DNA from: Merdimonas sp963929015
Lineage (GTDB): Bacteria; Bacillota; Clostridia; Lachnospirales; Lachnospiraceae
Assembly (NCBI RefSeq): GCF_963929015.1
Contig: NZ_CAWVHE010000018.1
Span: forward strand, 124,001 to 188,000
Direction of reading: 5' to 3'
DNA length: 64,000 nt
Both the position numbers and the translations under genes were made by a program. Of this stretch, positions 51,683-59,458 are shown in pieces (positions within the stretch are counted from its first letter, which is position 1; every line of letters begins with the position of its first letter). Below the pieces are notes generated by a model. The model did not search any database. It saw only the letters and a list, made by a program, of their open reading frames with translations, and was not told where the DNA came from.

Positions 51683-52287
51683 ATGCTGTTTCAAACATAT
51701 GGCGACAGGAATCATCCTGCCGTGCTGTTCTTTCATGCTATGGGCGTGACAGGCGCAAGCAGCGAACCGGTTGTGAAATATTTGCAGGATCGGTATTTCT
51801 GCATTCTGCCCACCTCCACCGTTTACTGCGAGGGGCAGAAATATGTCAGCAAGCTGGACGAAATACGGCAGGTGGAGGACTTTTTTTGTATCTGGCCATC
51901 AAGGGCCTGTATTGGTCAAAGGGCGGCACACTGAAAAAGATTTTGTGGTGTGACGATGACTCCATAAAGCCGTATTTTATAGCCGCAGGCGAAAATCTGA
52001 CCTATACAAATCTGCGGCGGCAGATTTCGGACAGCCTGGAGGATAAACCCTTTCCGCCGCTTTCAAAAGAATTGCAAAAACATACCTATTTCGAGTTTGG
52101 CAGTATAGAAGATCATTTCAAATACCGTCAAGCAGTGATGGAAGCCTACCCCTGCGGCCATTATCCCGTGTTTGAGGGATACGATCACATGCAATATCAG
52201 ATTCGCGATCCAAAGGGGTTCGCCGAAATGCTGGCACACATCGCCAAGCGTGACTGTATGCCGGAACTGCCATTTATCAGAAAGTGA
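51683..52287 (+). pseudogene. Alpha/beta hydrolase with internal deletion and frameshift
   Basis: The N-terminal part (MLFQTYGDRNHPAVLFFHAMG to VEDFF, to about 51885) and C-terminal part (YLAIKGLYWSKGGTLKK to IRK, 51889-52287) are in different frames. Between them the segment that should carry the GxSxG nucleophile elbow, roughly 50 residues, is missing; the junction is at a T run (51881-51887). Oxyanion-region FFHAMG and a late GYDHMQ histidine remain. Surely inactive as a hydrolase. Confidence 0.8.
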
Positions 52288-52296
52288 GTGATACCC

Positions 52297-53139
52297 GTGA
52301 AATACAAAATCGAGAAAAACACCGTACAGGAAACGCTGATCATTCCGCTGTATGCGCGGAAGATCTGCTCAGAACTATACCCGAATCTCTACCGGGACGA
52401 AACAGCGGTTCGCCTGATTGACGAGATCGACTACGATTTTTCAGAGGCGGAGAAAAACTCCCGCAGCCTGATGCAGCGTTTCGGTTCACTGGAGGTGGCC
52501 ATGCGGCAGAATGACCTTGCTTTTGAGGTGCGGGAGTATCTGAAATCTCACCCCAATGCGGCGGTGGTCAATCTGGGCTGCGGGCTGGACAGCACTGGAA
52601 GAAGCTGCGACAACGGCAGCTGTAAAATTTACAATCTGGACTTTCCCGATGTCATAGCCGTGCGTAACGAGCTTTTGCCCGCCGGGGAGCGTGAGGAAAA
52701 TATCCCCTGCGATTTGAATAATACTGAGTGGTTTGCAAAAATCGATGCATCGGGCGGTGCGGTGTTCTTTGCCTCCGGGGTGTTCTACTACTTTTTGACG
52801 GAGCAGGTCAAGGCGCTGGTACAGCAAATGGCAGACGCTTTTCCGGGCAGCGTGCTAGTGTTTGACACTGCAAATCGGGCGGCGGTGAAGATGATTGCAA
52901 AAACATGGCTCAAGAGTGCGAAGATCAGGGATGTGGGCGCGTATTTCGCGGTTTCCGACGCTCCCAAAGAGATCGGTGCGTGGGACAGCCGTTTGCAGGT
53001 CTCCAGCCGGGGCTATATGCTGGGCTACACCGATTTGAAAGACCCATCCGTCAGCGGCTTTTTCCGTTTTCTCGCCAGGGTCGGTGACGGAATGATGAAG
53101 ATGCAGATTGTAAAGATCAGATTTGGAGGCAAGCAATGA
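52297..53139 (+). CDS. Leucine carboxyl methyltransferase-type SAM methyltransferase (4)
   Basis: 280 residues from GTG 52297. The LCM/polyketide O-methyltransferase group is recognised by TLIIPLYARKICSELYP, a RFGSLEVAMRQ helix and motif I VVNLGCGLDST with DFPDVIAVR following. These enzymes esterify carboxylates or methylate small acids. It overlaps the next gene by 4 bases. Substrate unknown. Confidence 0.83.
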   Translation: MKYKIEKNTVQETLIIPLYARKICSELYPNLYRDETAVRLIDEIDYDFSEAEKNSRSLMQRFGSLEVAMRQNDLAFEVREYLKSHPNAAVVNLGCGLDSTGRSCDNGSCKIYNLDFPDVIAVRNELLPAGEREENIPCDLNNTEWFAKIDASGGAVFFASGVFYYFLTEQVKALVQQMADAFPGSVLVFDTANRAAVKMIAKTWLKSAKIRDVGAYFAVSDAPKEIGAWDSRLQVSSRGYMLGYTDLKDPSVSGFFRFLARVGDGMMKMQIVKIRFGGKQ

Positions 53140-54062
53140 AAATTCTGGTATATGGTGCAGGTGTTTTAGGGTGCAATCTGGCAAGGAATCTGTTTCACGC
53201 CGGAAAGGATGTGACCCTGCTTGCCCGGGGAAACTGGGCAGAGGAAATCAGGAAGAACGGACTGCGGATCAAGGATCAATTCTCCCTCCGCACATCGGTC
53301 AGCCGCATTCCGGTGGTGACCACGCTTGCACCGGATGCAGCATACGATGTGATTTTTGTGGTTCTGCGCTATACACAGTTGGATTCCGTTCTGGACACGC
53401 TACGAACGAACCGGACGAAGAACATCGTTTTTGTGGGTAACAATGTGCAGGCAAGAGCGCTGGCGGCGGCACTGCCGGAGAAAAATGTCTTGTTTGCCTT
53501 TGCGCTCTCTGCCGGGCATCGGGAACCTGACCGGGTCGTTTCTATCGACCTGAAAAAAATCACCATTGGGCAGCTGCGTGGGGCGGTCTCCAATGCGGAA
53601 CTGATCGGAGAGATTTTCGGCGGTACCAAATACAAGGTCGTCTATGAGCCGAATATGGAGGACTATCTGCTCTGCCATGCGGCCTTTGTGATGCCTGCGG
53701 CCTTCGCCTGCTATAAAACAGACGGCGACCTGAAAAAGCTTAGGAGAAATACGGTGTACCTTGGACGGGTGATCGATGCCAATATTGAAGGCTACCGTGC
53801 CATACGCAATGCGGGACACGACATTTTGCCAAAGACGGATGCAGACTTTGAGAGCGAAAAGTACCGCAAGGCCTGTCTGCGCTTCTTTAAACTCATGTGC
53901 GCCACCTCACTGGGCAAACTATGTGCCTCCGACCACGCCATGAACGCCATAGACGAAATGAGCGCCCTGAATCGGGATATCAAGCAGTTCTTTGATGAGA
54001 ACGGCGCGGCTTATCCCGTGTGGCAGGCGCTGGAGGCGGAGGCCGGGAGATACTTACGATGA
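53136..54062 (+). CDS. Ketopantoate reductase-like (ApbA/PanE family) dehydrogenase
   Basis: 308 residues. Rossmann motif MKILVYGAGVLGCNLA (Gly7, Gly9, Gly12), then VTLLARG for NADPH phosphate binding, and a helical C-terminal domain. The usual catalytic Lys/Asn/Glu pattern of true ketopantoate reductases is not obvious, so it may reduce a different keto or imine substrate. ATGA overlap with the next gene and 4-base overlap with the previous: part of a coupled operon. Confidence 0.82.
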   Translation: MKILVYGAGVLGCNLARNLFHAGKDVTLLARGNWAEEIRKNGLRIKDQFSLRTSVSRIPVVTTLAPDAAYDVIFVVLRYTQLDSVLDTLRTNRTKNIVFVGNNVQARALAAALPEKNVLFAFALSAGHREPDRVVSIDLKKITIGQLRGAVSNAELIGEIFGGTKYKVVYEPNMEDYLLCHAAFVMPAAFACYKTDGDLKKLRRNTVYLGRVIDANIEGYRAIRNAGHDILPKTDADFESEKYRKACLRFFKLMCATSLGKLCASDHAMNAIDEMSALNRDIKQFFDENGAAYPVWQALEAEAGRYLR

Positions 54063-54721
54063 AATACGCCGGAATGCCTTTCGGCATGTGGACGCTGTTT
54101 GCGCCGTCCTTCCGAAACCAGCTGACAGCGGTGTTCGGCTACGGTACGAATACGGCAAAAGCCATCACAAAAAAAGCAAAGCCGAAATACAGGGAGATCA
54201 TCTCCGAGCTGCCTGAATTTGAAAAAGGCGACCGGTTCAAGATGAACCTCGTCAACTGCGCGATGATCGGTGCGTTTATTCTCTCCATGCCGGAGCGCCC
54301 GGATGTGGAGCGGCTGACGGAGTATTATGCAAAATCCATGATGACAAAGCCGCTGAAATGGTTTTGCCGCAAGAGCGGAAAAAACAAGTTTACCCCCAAA
54401 GATATTTCCGGCATGAAGGCGACCGCCACCTTGAAAGCCGCCGACCGCAACCCATATTCGTGGAACATGGAGTTTTACGAATATCCCGACGGCAGCGGCT
54501 ACGAGGGACGCTTCACCAAATGCGGCATCTGCGTGCTAATGAAAAAGCTGGGGCTATATGACCTCACTCCCGCGCTGTGCCGTCTGGACTACACCATGAG
54601 CGAGGCGGGCGGCGTGACCGACTTTGTGCGGCAGTACACTCTCGCCTCCGGCGGCCCATACTGCGACTGCGGGTATAAAAAGAAGGGCTTCGTGAAAGCT
54701 GGGACGGAGGCAGGACGATGA
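54059..54721 (+). CDS. L-2-amino-thiazoline-4-carboxylate hydrolase-like protein (copy C)
   Basis: 220 residues from ATG 54059, overlapping the dehydrogenase stop. Family pattern: GRFTKCGICVLMKKLGL, LTPALCRLDYTMSE, and a final GGPYCDCGYKKKG. It keeps the CGIC pair of copy A. Overlaps the next frame by 4 bases (ATGA). Confidence 0.78.
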   Translation: MKYAGMPFGMWTLFAPSFRNQLTAVFGYGTNTAKAITKKAKPKYREIISELPEFEKGDRFKMNLVNCAMIGAFILSMPERPDVERLTEYYAKSMMTKPLKWFCRKSGKNKFTPKDISGMKATATLKAADRNPYSWNMEFYEYPDGSGYEGRFTKCGICVLMKKLGLYDLTPALCRLDYTMSEAGGVTDFVRQYTLASGGPYCDCGYKKKGFVKAGTEAGR

Positions 54722-55158
54722 AGGAAACCTATCTATCCCGTGATTTTCGGGAGACTGCGGCACAGTGCTTTCCCTCGCAGGCCAAGGAGCTTAATGCATT
54801 TTTTGATGCGCGGTTGAGTGTGCTGCTGGCTGAAAATGCAGATGCAAGCAAGGAGAAGCAATACCACCTCAAACGGCAGATATTACCGGGCATTCCCATG
54901 TATGTTCCGATGCTATTGGTTTTCGGCATCCATTTCGTGATGCTGCTTGCCGGTAAAACCCGGTATCCCAGATGGATACTCGCTTTCCATCCGGTCACAT
55001 GGAACATTCTGCTGGTTGCTGTTCCTGATATTGCACAGGCCATGCAGGTGCCGACAGCCACATGGATGTCCGTAATGAGCCAGAGCAGTACCAATACCGC
55101 CACCGTGATCTGGTGCATCGCGGCTGCGGTTTATGAGAAGAAGCGTATACAGGAATGA
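54718..55158 (+). CDS. Chimeric protein: ATC-hydrolase-like N-terminus joined to membrane segment
   Basis: 146 residues. Residues 1-58 (MKETYLSRDFRETAAQCFPSQ... to KQYHLKRQILPGI) look like the beginning of another ATC-hydrolase-like protein. From about residue 60 (MYVPMLLVFGIHFVMLL) it is a three-helix membrane protein. The two halves do not belong together in families I know, so a deletion fusion is likely. Last gene of the plus-strand cluster. Confidence 0.6.
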   Translation: MKETYLSRDFRETAAQCFPSQAKELNAFFDARLSVLLAENADASKEKQYHLKRQILPGIPMYVPMLLVFGIHFVMLLAGKTRYPRWILAFHPVTWNILLVAVPDIAQAMQVPTATWMSVMSQSSTNTATVIWCIAAAVYEKKRIQE

Positions 55159-55256
55159 CAAATATGCGGACACGTACCGCTGCCCAAACTGATGTCCTTA
55201 CACTGTGAGCGACGGCTAATCACTTCATCACCGGAGTCAGAAAACAAACTGAGCGT

Positions 55257-55297
55257 AAAAGAACTCGTATCGGCAAAGTGCTGATACGAGTTCTTTT
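55257..55297. terminator. Strong bidirectional terminator between converging operons
   Basis: AAAAGAACTCGTATC (55257-55271) pairs perfectly with GATACGAGTTCTTTT (55283-55297), 15 bp with A/T tracts on both sides, between the plus-strand cluster and the minus-strand ABC operon. Confidence 0.92.
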
Positions 55298-55318
55298 CTA
55301 TCCTATAGACAGAAGTTG

Positions 55319-57052
55319 TCAGACCTTCCACCCGGCAGCCTGCTTGCGCTCCACTAAAAAACGGCGGTAGAGGCCGTCCGCGGCCACCAGCTCGTCGTGG
55401 GTGCCTTGCTGGACGATCTCACCGTGATCGACCACAAAAATTTGGTCGGCATGGCGCACGGTTTTCAGCCGGTGGGCAATCATGATGACCGTCTTATCGT
55501 GGGTCAGCGCCGAGACAGCCTCCATCAGCTCCTTTTCGTTCTCCGGGTCTACGTTGGCTGTGGCTTCGTCAAGAATGATGACAGGTGCGTCCTTCATAAT
55601 CGCCCGGGCGATGGAGATGCGCTGCCGCTCGCCGCCGGAAAGGGTCGCGCCGCCCTCACCGATAACAGTTTCAAAGCCGTCCGGCATCGCCATGATAAAG
55701 TCGTAGCACCGGGCTTTTTTCGCTGCGGCCTGCACCTCCTCCATGGAGGCGTCGGGCTTGCCGAAGCGGATATTGTTGGCAATGGTGTCCGAGAACAGAT
55801 AAACCCGCTGAAACACGAAGGAGAAATTGCGGATGAGGCTGTCGTAGCTGTATTCCCGCACATCGTGTCCGCCGAGGCGCACGCTGCCGGACTGCACATC
55901 CCAGAACCGCGCCATGAGATTGCACAGAGTGGTCTTGCCGCTGCCAGAGGGACCGACGATGGCGACAGTCGTTTTCTCCGGGATGGTCAGGGACACATCG
56001 TGCAGGATGGGCTTGCTGTCATAGGAGAAATCTACATGGGACAGGGTGATGTCCTCCCGTTCCGGCGAAAGCTCCTCCCCGTCAATGTCCATGGGTTCTA
56101 CGCGCAGAATTGCGCTTGCCTTATCTACGCCGATGTCGATGGAGCGGAACAAAGCCGAAAAGCTTCCGGCGCTGTCCAGCTGCTCAAAGAGGATGAACGA
56201 GCAGATCAGCATCAAAAGGCAGTTTGTCAGCTCCATGGTGCCGCTGAAGTAAAAGACGATAGCGGCGGTGCAGACGGCAACGCCGGTGAGCTTGTTGACG
56301 ATGAACTGCCCCAGCATATAGAGCACCGACGGGATCTCCATAGCAAAGGACGCCCTGCGGGCTTCCTCCACAGCGCCGTGTACCTGCGTGGCAGAGTCGT
56401 GGGTCAGGTCGAAATTCTTGACCTCGGCGATGCCCTGCACATATTCCAGCACCTTGGACACAAGGCGCTCATCGGCATTGAACTTCCGCTGGGAAAGGGT
56501 CTGCTCCGCCCGCTGCATGGCGGCGTTGACGGCAAAGAACAGCACCAGTCCCGTCAGTGTGATCAGCCCCATGCGCCAGTCAAAGAGGAACATCATCGCT
56601 GCGATGATGCCGGAGGTCAGAAAGCCGCGGGTCGTGACCATGACGACGCGGGTAGCCACATTCGCCATGTTTTCCATGGTGTTGGTGGTGACGGACGTGA
56701 CCTCGCCGAGGCTGTTGTCATTGAACCAGCCCATAGGCAGGTAGCGCAGGTGCTCGGCGATCTCGATGCGTTTGTTGGCGCAGGCGCGGTAGCCCGCACG
56801 GGTCTGGAGCATGGTGGCCTTCATGTTGATGGCGATGGTCACGATCAGAGAAGCGACGATGATTCCAAGGCTCGTCCAGAGTGTCGCCACGGTGACATTC
56901 TTTTGCAGCAGTGCCTGAATGACGATGGCAGCGGCAGGAATACGCATGGCGGAGCAAATGGCGCTGACCACGCCCAGCCAGATAGATGTTATAAACAGCC
57001 TGCGGTTGTCCACCCCGCAGAAGGCAAAAAATTTTTTCAGTGTCTTGAGCAT
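55319..57052 (-). CDS. ABC transporter, exporter-type half-transporter 2
   Basis: 577 residues from ATG 57052 (the frame extends upstream but TAATG coupling with the previous gene fixes this start). Six-helix transmembrane domain, then an ATPase with Walker A GPSGSGKTT, signature LSGGERQR and Walker B VIILDEAT. Pairs with the gene just upstream as a heterodimer. Such exporter-fold pairs include drug exporters but also siderophore importers (YbtPQ/IrtAB type). Next to an ECF system, import is plausible but unproven. Confidence 0.9.
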   Translation of the reverse strand: MLKTLKKFFAFCGVDNRRLFITSIWLGVVSAICSAMRIPAAAIVIQALLQKNVTVATLWTSLGIIVASLIVTIAINMKATMLQTRAGYRACANKRIEIAEHLRYLPMGWFNDNSLGEVTSVTTNTMENMANVATRVVMVTTRGFLTSGIIAAMMFLFDWRMGLITLTGLVLFFAVNAAMQRAEQTLSQRKFNADERLVSKVLEYVQGIAEVKNFDLTHDSATQVHGAVEEARRASFAMEIPSVLYMLGQFIVNKLTGVAVCTAAIVFYFSGTMELTNCLLMLICSFILFEQLDSAGSFSALFRSIDIGVDKASAILRVEPMDIDGEELSPEREDITLSHVDFSYDSKPILHDVSLTIPEKTTVAIVGPSGSGKTTLCNLMARFWDVQSGSVRLGGHDVREYSYDSLIRNFSFVFQRVYLFSDTIANNIRFGKPDASMEEVQAAAKKARCYDFIMAMPDGFETVIGEGGATLSGGERQRISIARAIMKDAPVIILDEATANVDPENEKELMEAVSALTHDKTVIMIAHRLKTVRHADQIFVVDHGEIVQQGTHDELVAADGLYRRFLVERKQAAGWKV

Positions 57053-58809
57053 TACGCCACCTCCCCGTCGTCTTTGACGCTGATGTGGGCCTCCCACATG
57101 GTTTGATAAAGGGGGCAGGACGCAAGAAGCTCCGCCTGCGTGCCGGTCGCTTCGATCTTGCCTTGATTGACAACAATGATCTGATCGGCGTCCGCAATGG
57201 TGGACAGCCGGTGGGCAATGACCAGCAGCGTCTTGCCCCGCACCAGCCTTCCCAGTGCCGACTGGATGACCGCCTCGTTTTCCGGGTCTGTATAGGACGT
57301 TGCCTCGTCGAGAATGACGATCGGCGCGTCCTTCAGCATGGCACGGGCAATGGAGATGCGCTGCCGCTCACCGCCGGACAGGTGACCGCCGGATGCACCG
57401 CATACGGTCTGATAGCCGTTCTCCAGCCCCATTATGAACTCGTGGCAGCCGCATTTCTTCGCGGCGTCAATGACCTCCGCATCGGTCGCACCCTTTCTGC
57501 CCATGCGGATATTGTCCATGACAGAAAGGTCAAAGAGGTAGTTGTCCTGCGACACATAGGCGATGTGCTTCGTGCACTCCGCCAGCGGCAGCGTGCGAAT
57601 GTCCACGCCGCCCAGGTCGATTTCTCCGTCCTTTACATCCCACAGGGAGGCGATAAGCCGGGCGATGGTGGACTTTCCGCTGCCGGAGGGGCCCACAAGA
57701 GCATTGACTGTCCCCGGGGCAATGTGCAGATCGATTCCGTGCAGTATCTCCTTGTCGTGATAGGCAAAGCGGACATCCTTCAGTTGGATGGCGTTATCGG
57801 CCGGCAGCTTTTCCGCGCTTTCCGGGCGATGCATATCCTCACCGGACAGCACCTCCGCCACCTCGCCGATGATGGTCGTTACCTGGGCGATGTCGTCTGT
57901 GTAGGAAAAGGCGGTGATCAGCGGCTGCATAACACCAAAGGAGAGGACAATGATCGACAGGAATGTCTCTGCCGGCAGTGTGCCGTGCATATAGAGCATG
58001 CACCCCACCGGCAGAATGCCCAGCAGCGTAGAGGGAAATATCGCCATGCCCGCCACCTGGCCGAACAAACTGCCCCGCATCCAGTCAATAAAGCAGTCTG
58101 CGCCCTCCTTTGCGGCGGAGACAAACTTTGCGTAGCTGGTTTTGGACTGACCGAAGGCCTTGATGACCTCAATGCCGCTGATGTATTCCACAGCCGTGTC
58201 GTTCAGCGCCTTTGTCGCGGTGACCGTGCGCTGAAACTTCTCGTGATAGCCGCTGAACATGGACATAAAGCAGATAATGCCCAGCGGCACGACGATCAGC
58301 ATGGAAAGCCCCATGCGCCAGTCCTCGAGGAACAACAGCACCAGCACCGCCAGCGCGCCCACAATGTTGGCAGTCATTTCCGGCAGCAAGTGGGCCAAGG
58401 TGGTCTCGATGGAATCCACCCGCTCAACGATGATGTTCTTATACGAGCCGGAGGAACGATCCAGCACCGTACCCAGCGGCAGCGTCGCCAGCTTGTCCAG
58501 CAGCCGGACGCGGGTATTGGCCAGCACATGGAACGTCGCATGGTGGGAAAGCGAGGTGGACACGCTGTGCAGCAAATAGCGCAGCACCCAGAAGCCCGCC
58601 ATCCACGCGCAGAGCGTCAGGCAGTACATCAGCTCCGCCGTGCCGTCTACCAGTGCGGTGATAAGCCGGATGATGATGAAATACGGAATAAGCGAGCAGG
58701 CGACGCCCAGCAGCGCCGTAAGGACGCTCAAAGCGTACTCGCCGTACCGCCCTTTTGCCAGCTCTGCCAGCCACGAGGCGGCAGAGCGCTTTGGCTCAAT
58801 TTCTTTCAT
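57052..58809 (-). CDS. ABC transporter, exporter-type half-transporter 1
   Basis: 585 residues. Six membrane helices (first half) and an ATPase with GPSGSGKST, LSGGERQR and VILDEATS. Stop overlaps the start of half-transporter 2 by one base. Located directly after the ECF S component on the minus strand, with good AAGGAG before ATG. Confidence 0.9.
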   Translation of the reverse strand: MKEIEPKRSAASWLAELAKGRYGEYALSVLTALLGVACSLIPYFIIIRLITALVDGTAELMYCLTLCAWMAGFWVLRYLLHSVSTSLSHHATFHVLANTRVRLLDKLATLPLGTVLDRSSGSYKNIIVERVDSIETTLAHLLPEMTANIVGALAVLVLLFLEDWRMGLSMLIVVPLGIICFMSMFSGYHEKFQRTVTATKALNDTAVEYISGIEVIKAFGQSKTSYAKFVSAAKEGADCFIDWMRGSLFGQVAGMAIFPSTLLGILPVGCMLYMHGTLPAETFLSIIVLSFGVMQPLITAFSYTDDIAQVTTIIGEVAEVLSGEDMHRPESAEKLPADNAIQLKDVRFAYHDKEILHGIDLHIAPGTVNALVGPSGSGKSTIARLIASLWDVKDGEIDLGGVDIRTLPLAECTKHIAYVSQDNYLFDLSVMDNIRMGRKGATDAEVIDAAKKCGCHEFIMGLENGYQTVCGASGGHLSGGERQRISIARAMLKDAPIVILDEATSYTDPENEAVIQSALGRLVRGKTLLVIAHRLSTIADADQIIVVNQGKIEATGTQAELLASCPLYQTMWEAHISVKDDGEVA

Positions 58810-58830
58810 GGTGAACTCCTTTCGGCTGCA

Positions 58831-59406
58831 TTACGCAGCAAGATGCTTTTTCACGATCCGCTTGCCGATCATTGCGCCGATAAAGGCCGCCACGATCACG
58901 CCGGCCACCAGCGCCACAGACACCCAGGACTGCAGCATCTGGGATGCGGCAAGGATGGCGTCCTGACGGCCATCGGTGACCATCTGATCCGCCATAGCCT
59001 TGGCTGCGATGGCGTAGGGAATGATGGTGCTGCCGAATGCGGCCAGCACCTGATTGATGATATAACTGACGGTCAGCGCCTTCGCATTGCCGTAGCCCAT
59101 CTTCCACAGCAGCAGCTCGGCAATGACACCGGAGAGAATAAAGAGGATGATGTACGGCAGGTATCCGCCCATAATGGCACGGACGATACTGTAAATCAGG
59201 ATCGCACCGGGCTTTTTCACCTTCGTACCGATGATGAAGTAGACGATGCCCTCCAGCAGGGCGAAAAATACCGGCATCAGAATGATGGTAATGGGCGTTG
59301 CGTACAGGACGGAGCTGGCGAAGAAAATGACCACATTGATCAGAGCCAGCAGGACAACGGTGATGATGTCCTTGACTTTCAGTTTATTGGGGTTTGCAGT
59401 ACTCAT
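58831..59406 (-). CDS. ECF transporter S component, MptD-like
   Basis: 191 residues from ATG 59406 (AAGGAG upstream). Six hydrophobic helices, with a soluble N-terminal tag (MSTANPNKLKVKDIITVVLL) and a C-terminal IGKRIVKKHL. Matches the MptD-type putative substrate-binding subunits found with an ATPase-T fusion. Binds an unknown small molecule, perhaps a vitamin, cofactor or metallophore. Confidence 0.8.
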   Translation of the reverse strand: MSTANPNKLKVKDIITVVLLALINVVIFFASSVLYATPITIILMPVFFALLEGIVYFIIGTKVKKPGAILIYSIVRAIMGGYLPYIILFILSGVIAELLLWKMGYGNAKALTVSYIINQVLAAFGSTIIPYAIAAKAMADQMVTDGRQDAILAASQMLQSWVSVALVAGVIVAAFIGAMIGKRIVKKHLAA

Positions 59407-59458
59407 GGTAAAGACTCCTTTTTGAATGAAATATGGTTGAACATCGCAGAGACGGCGA

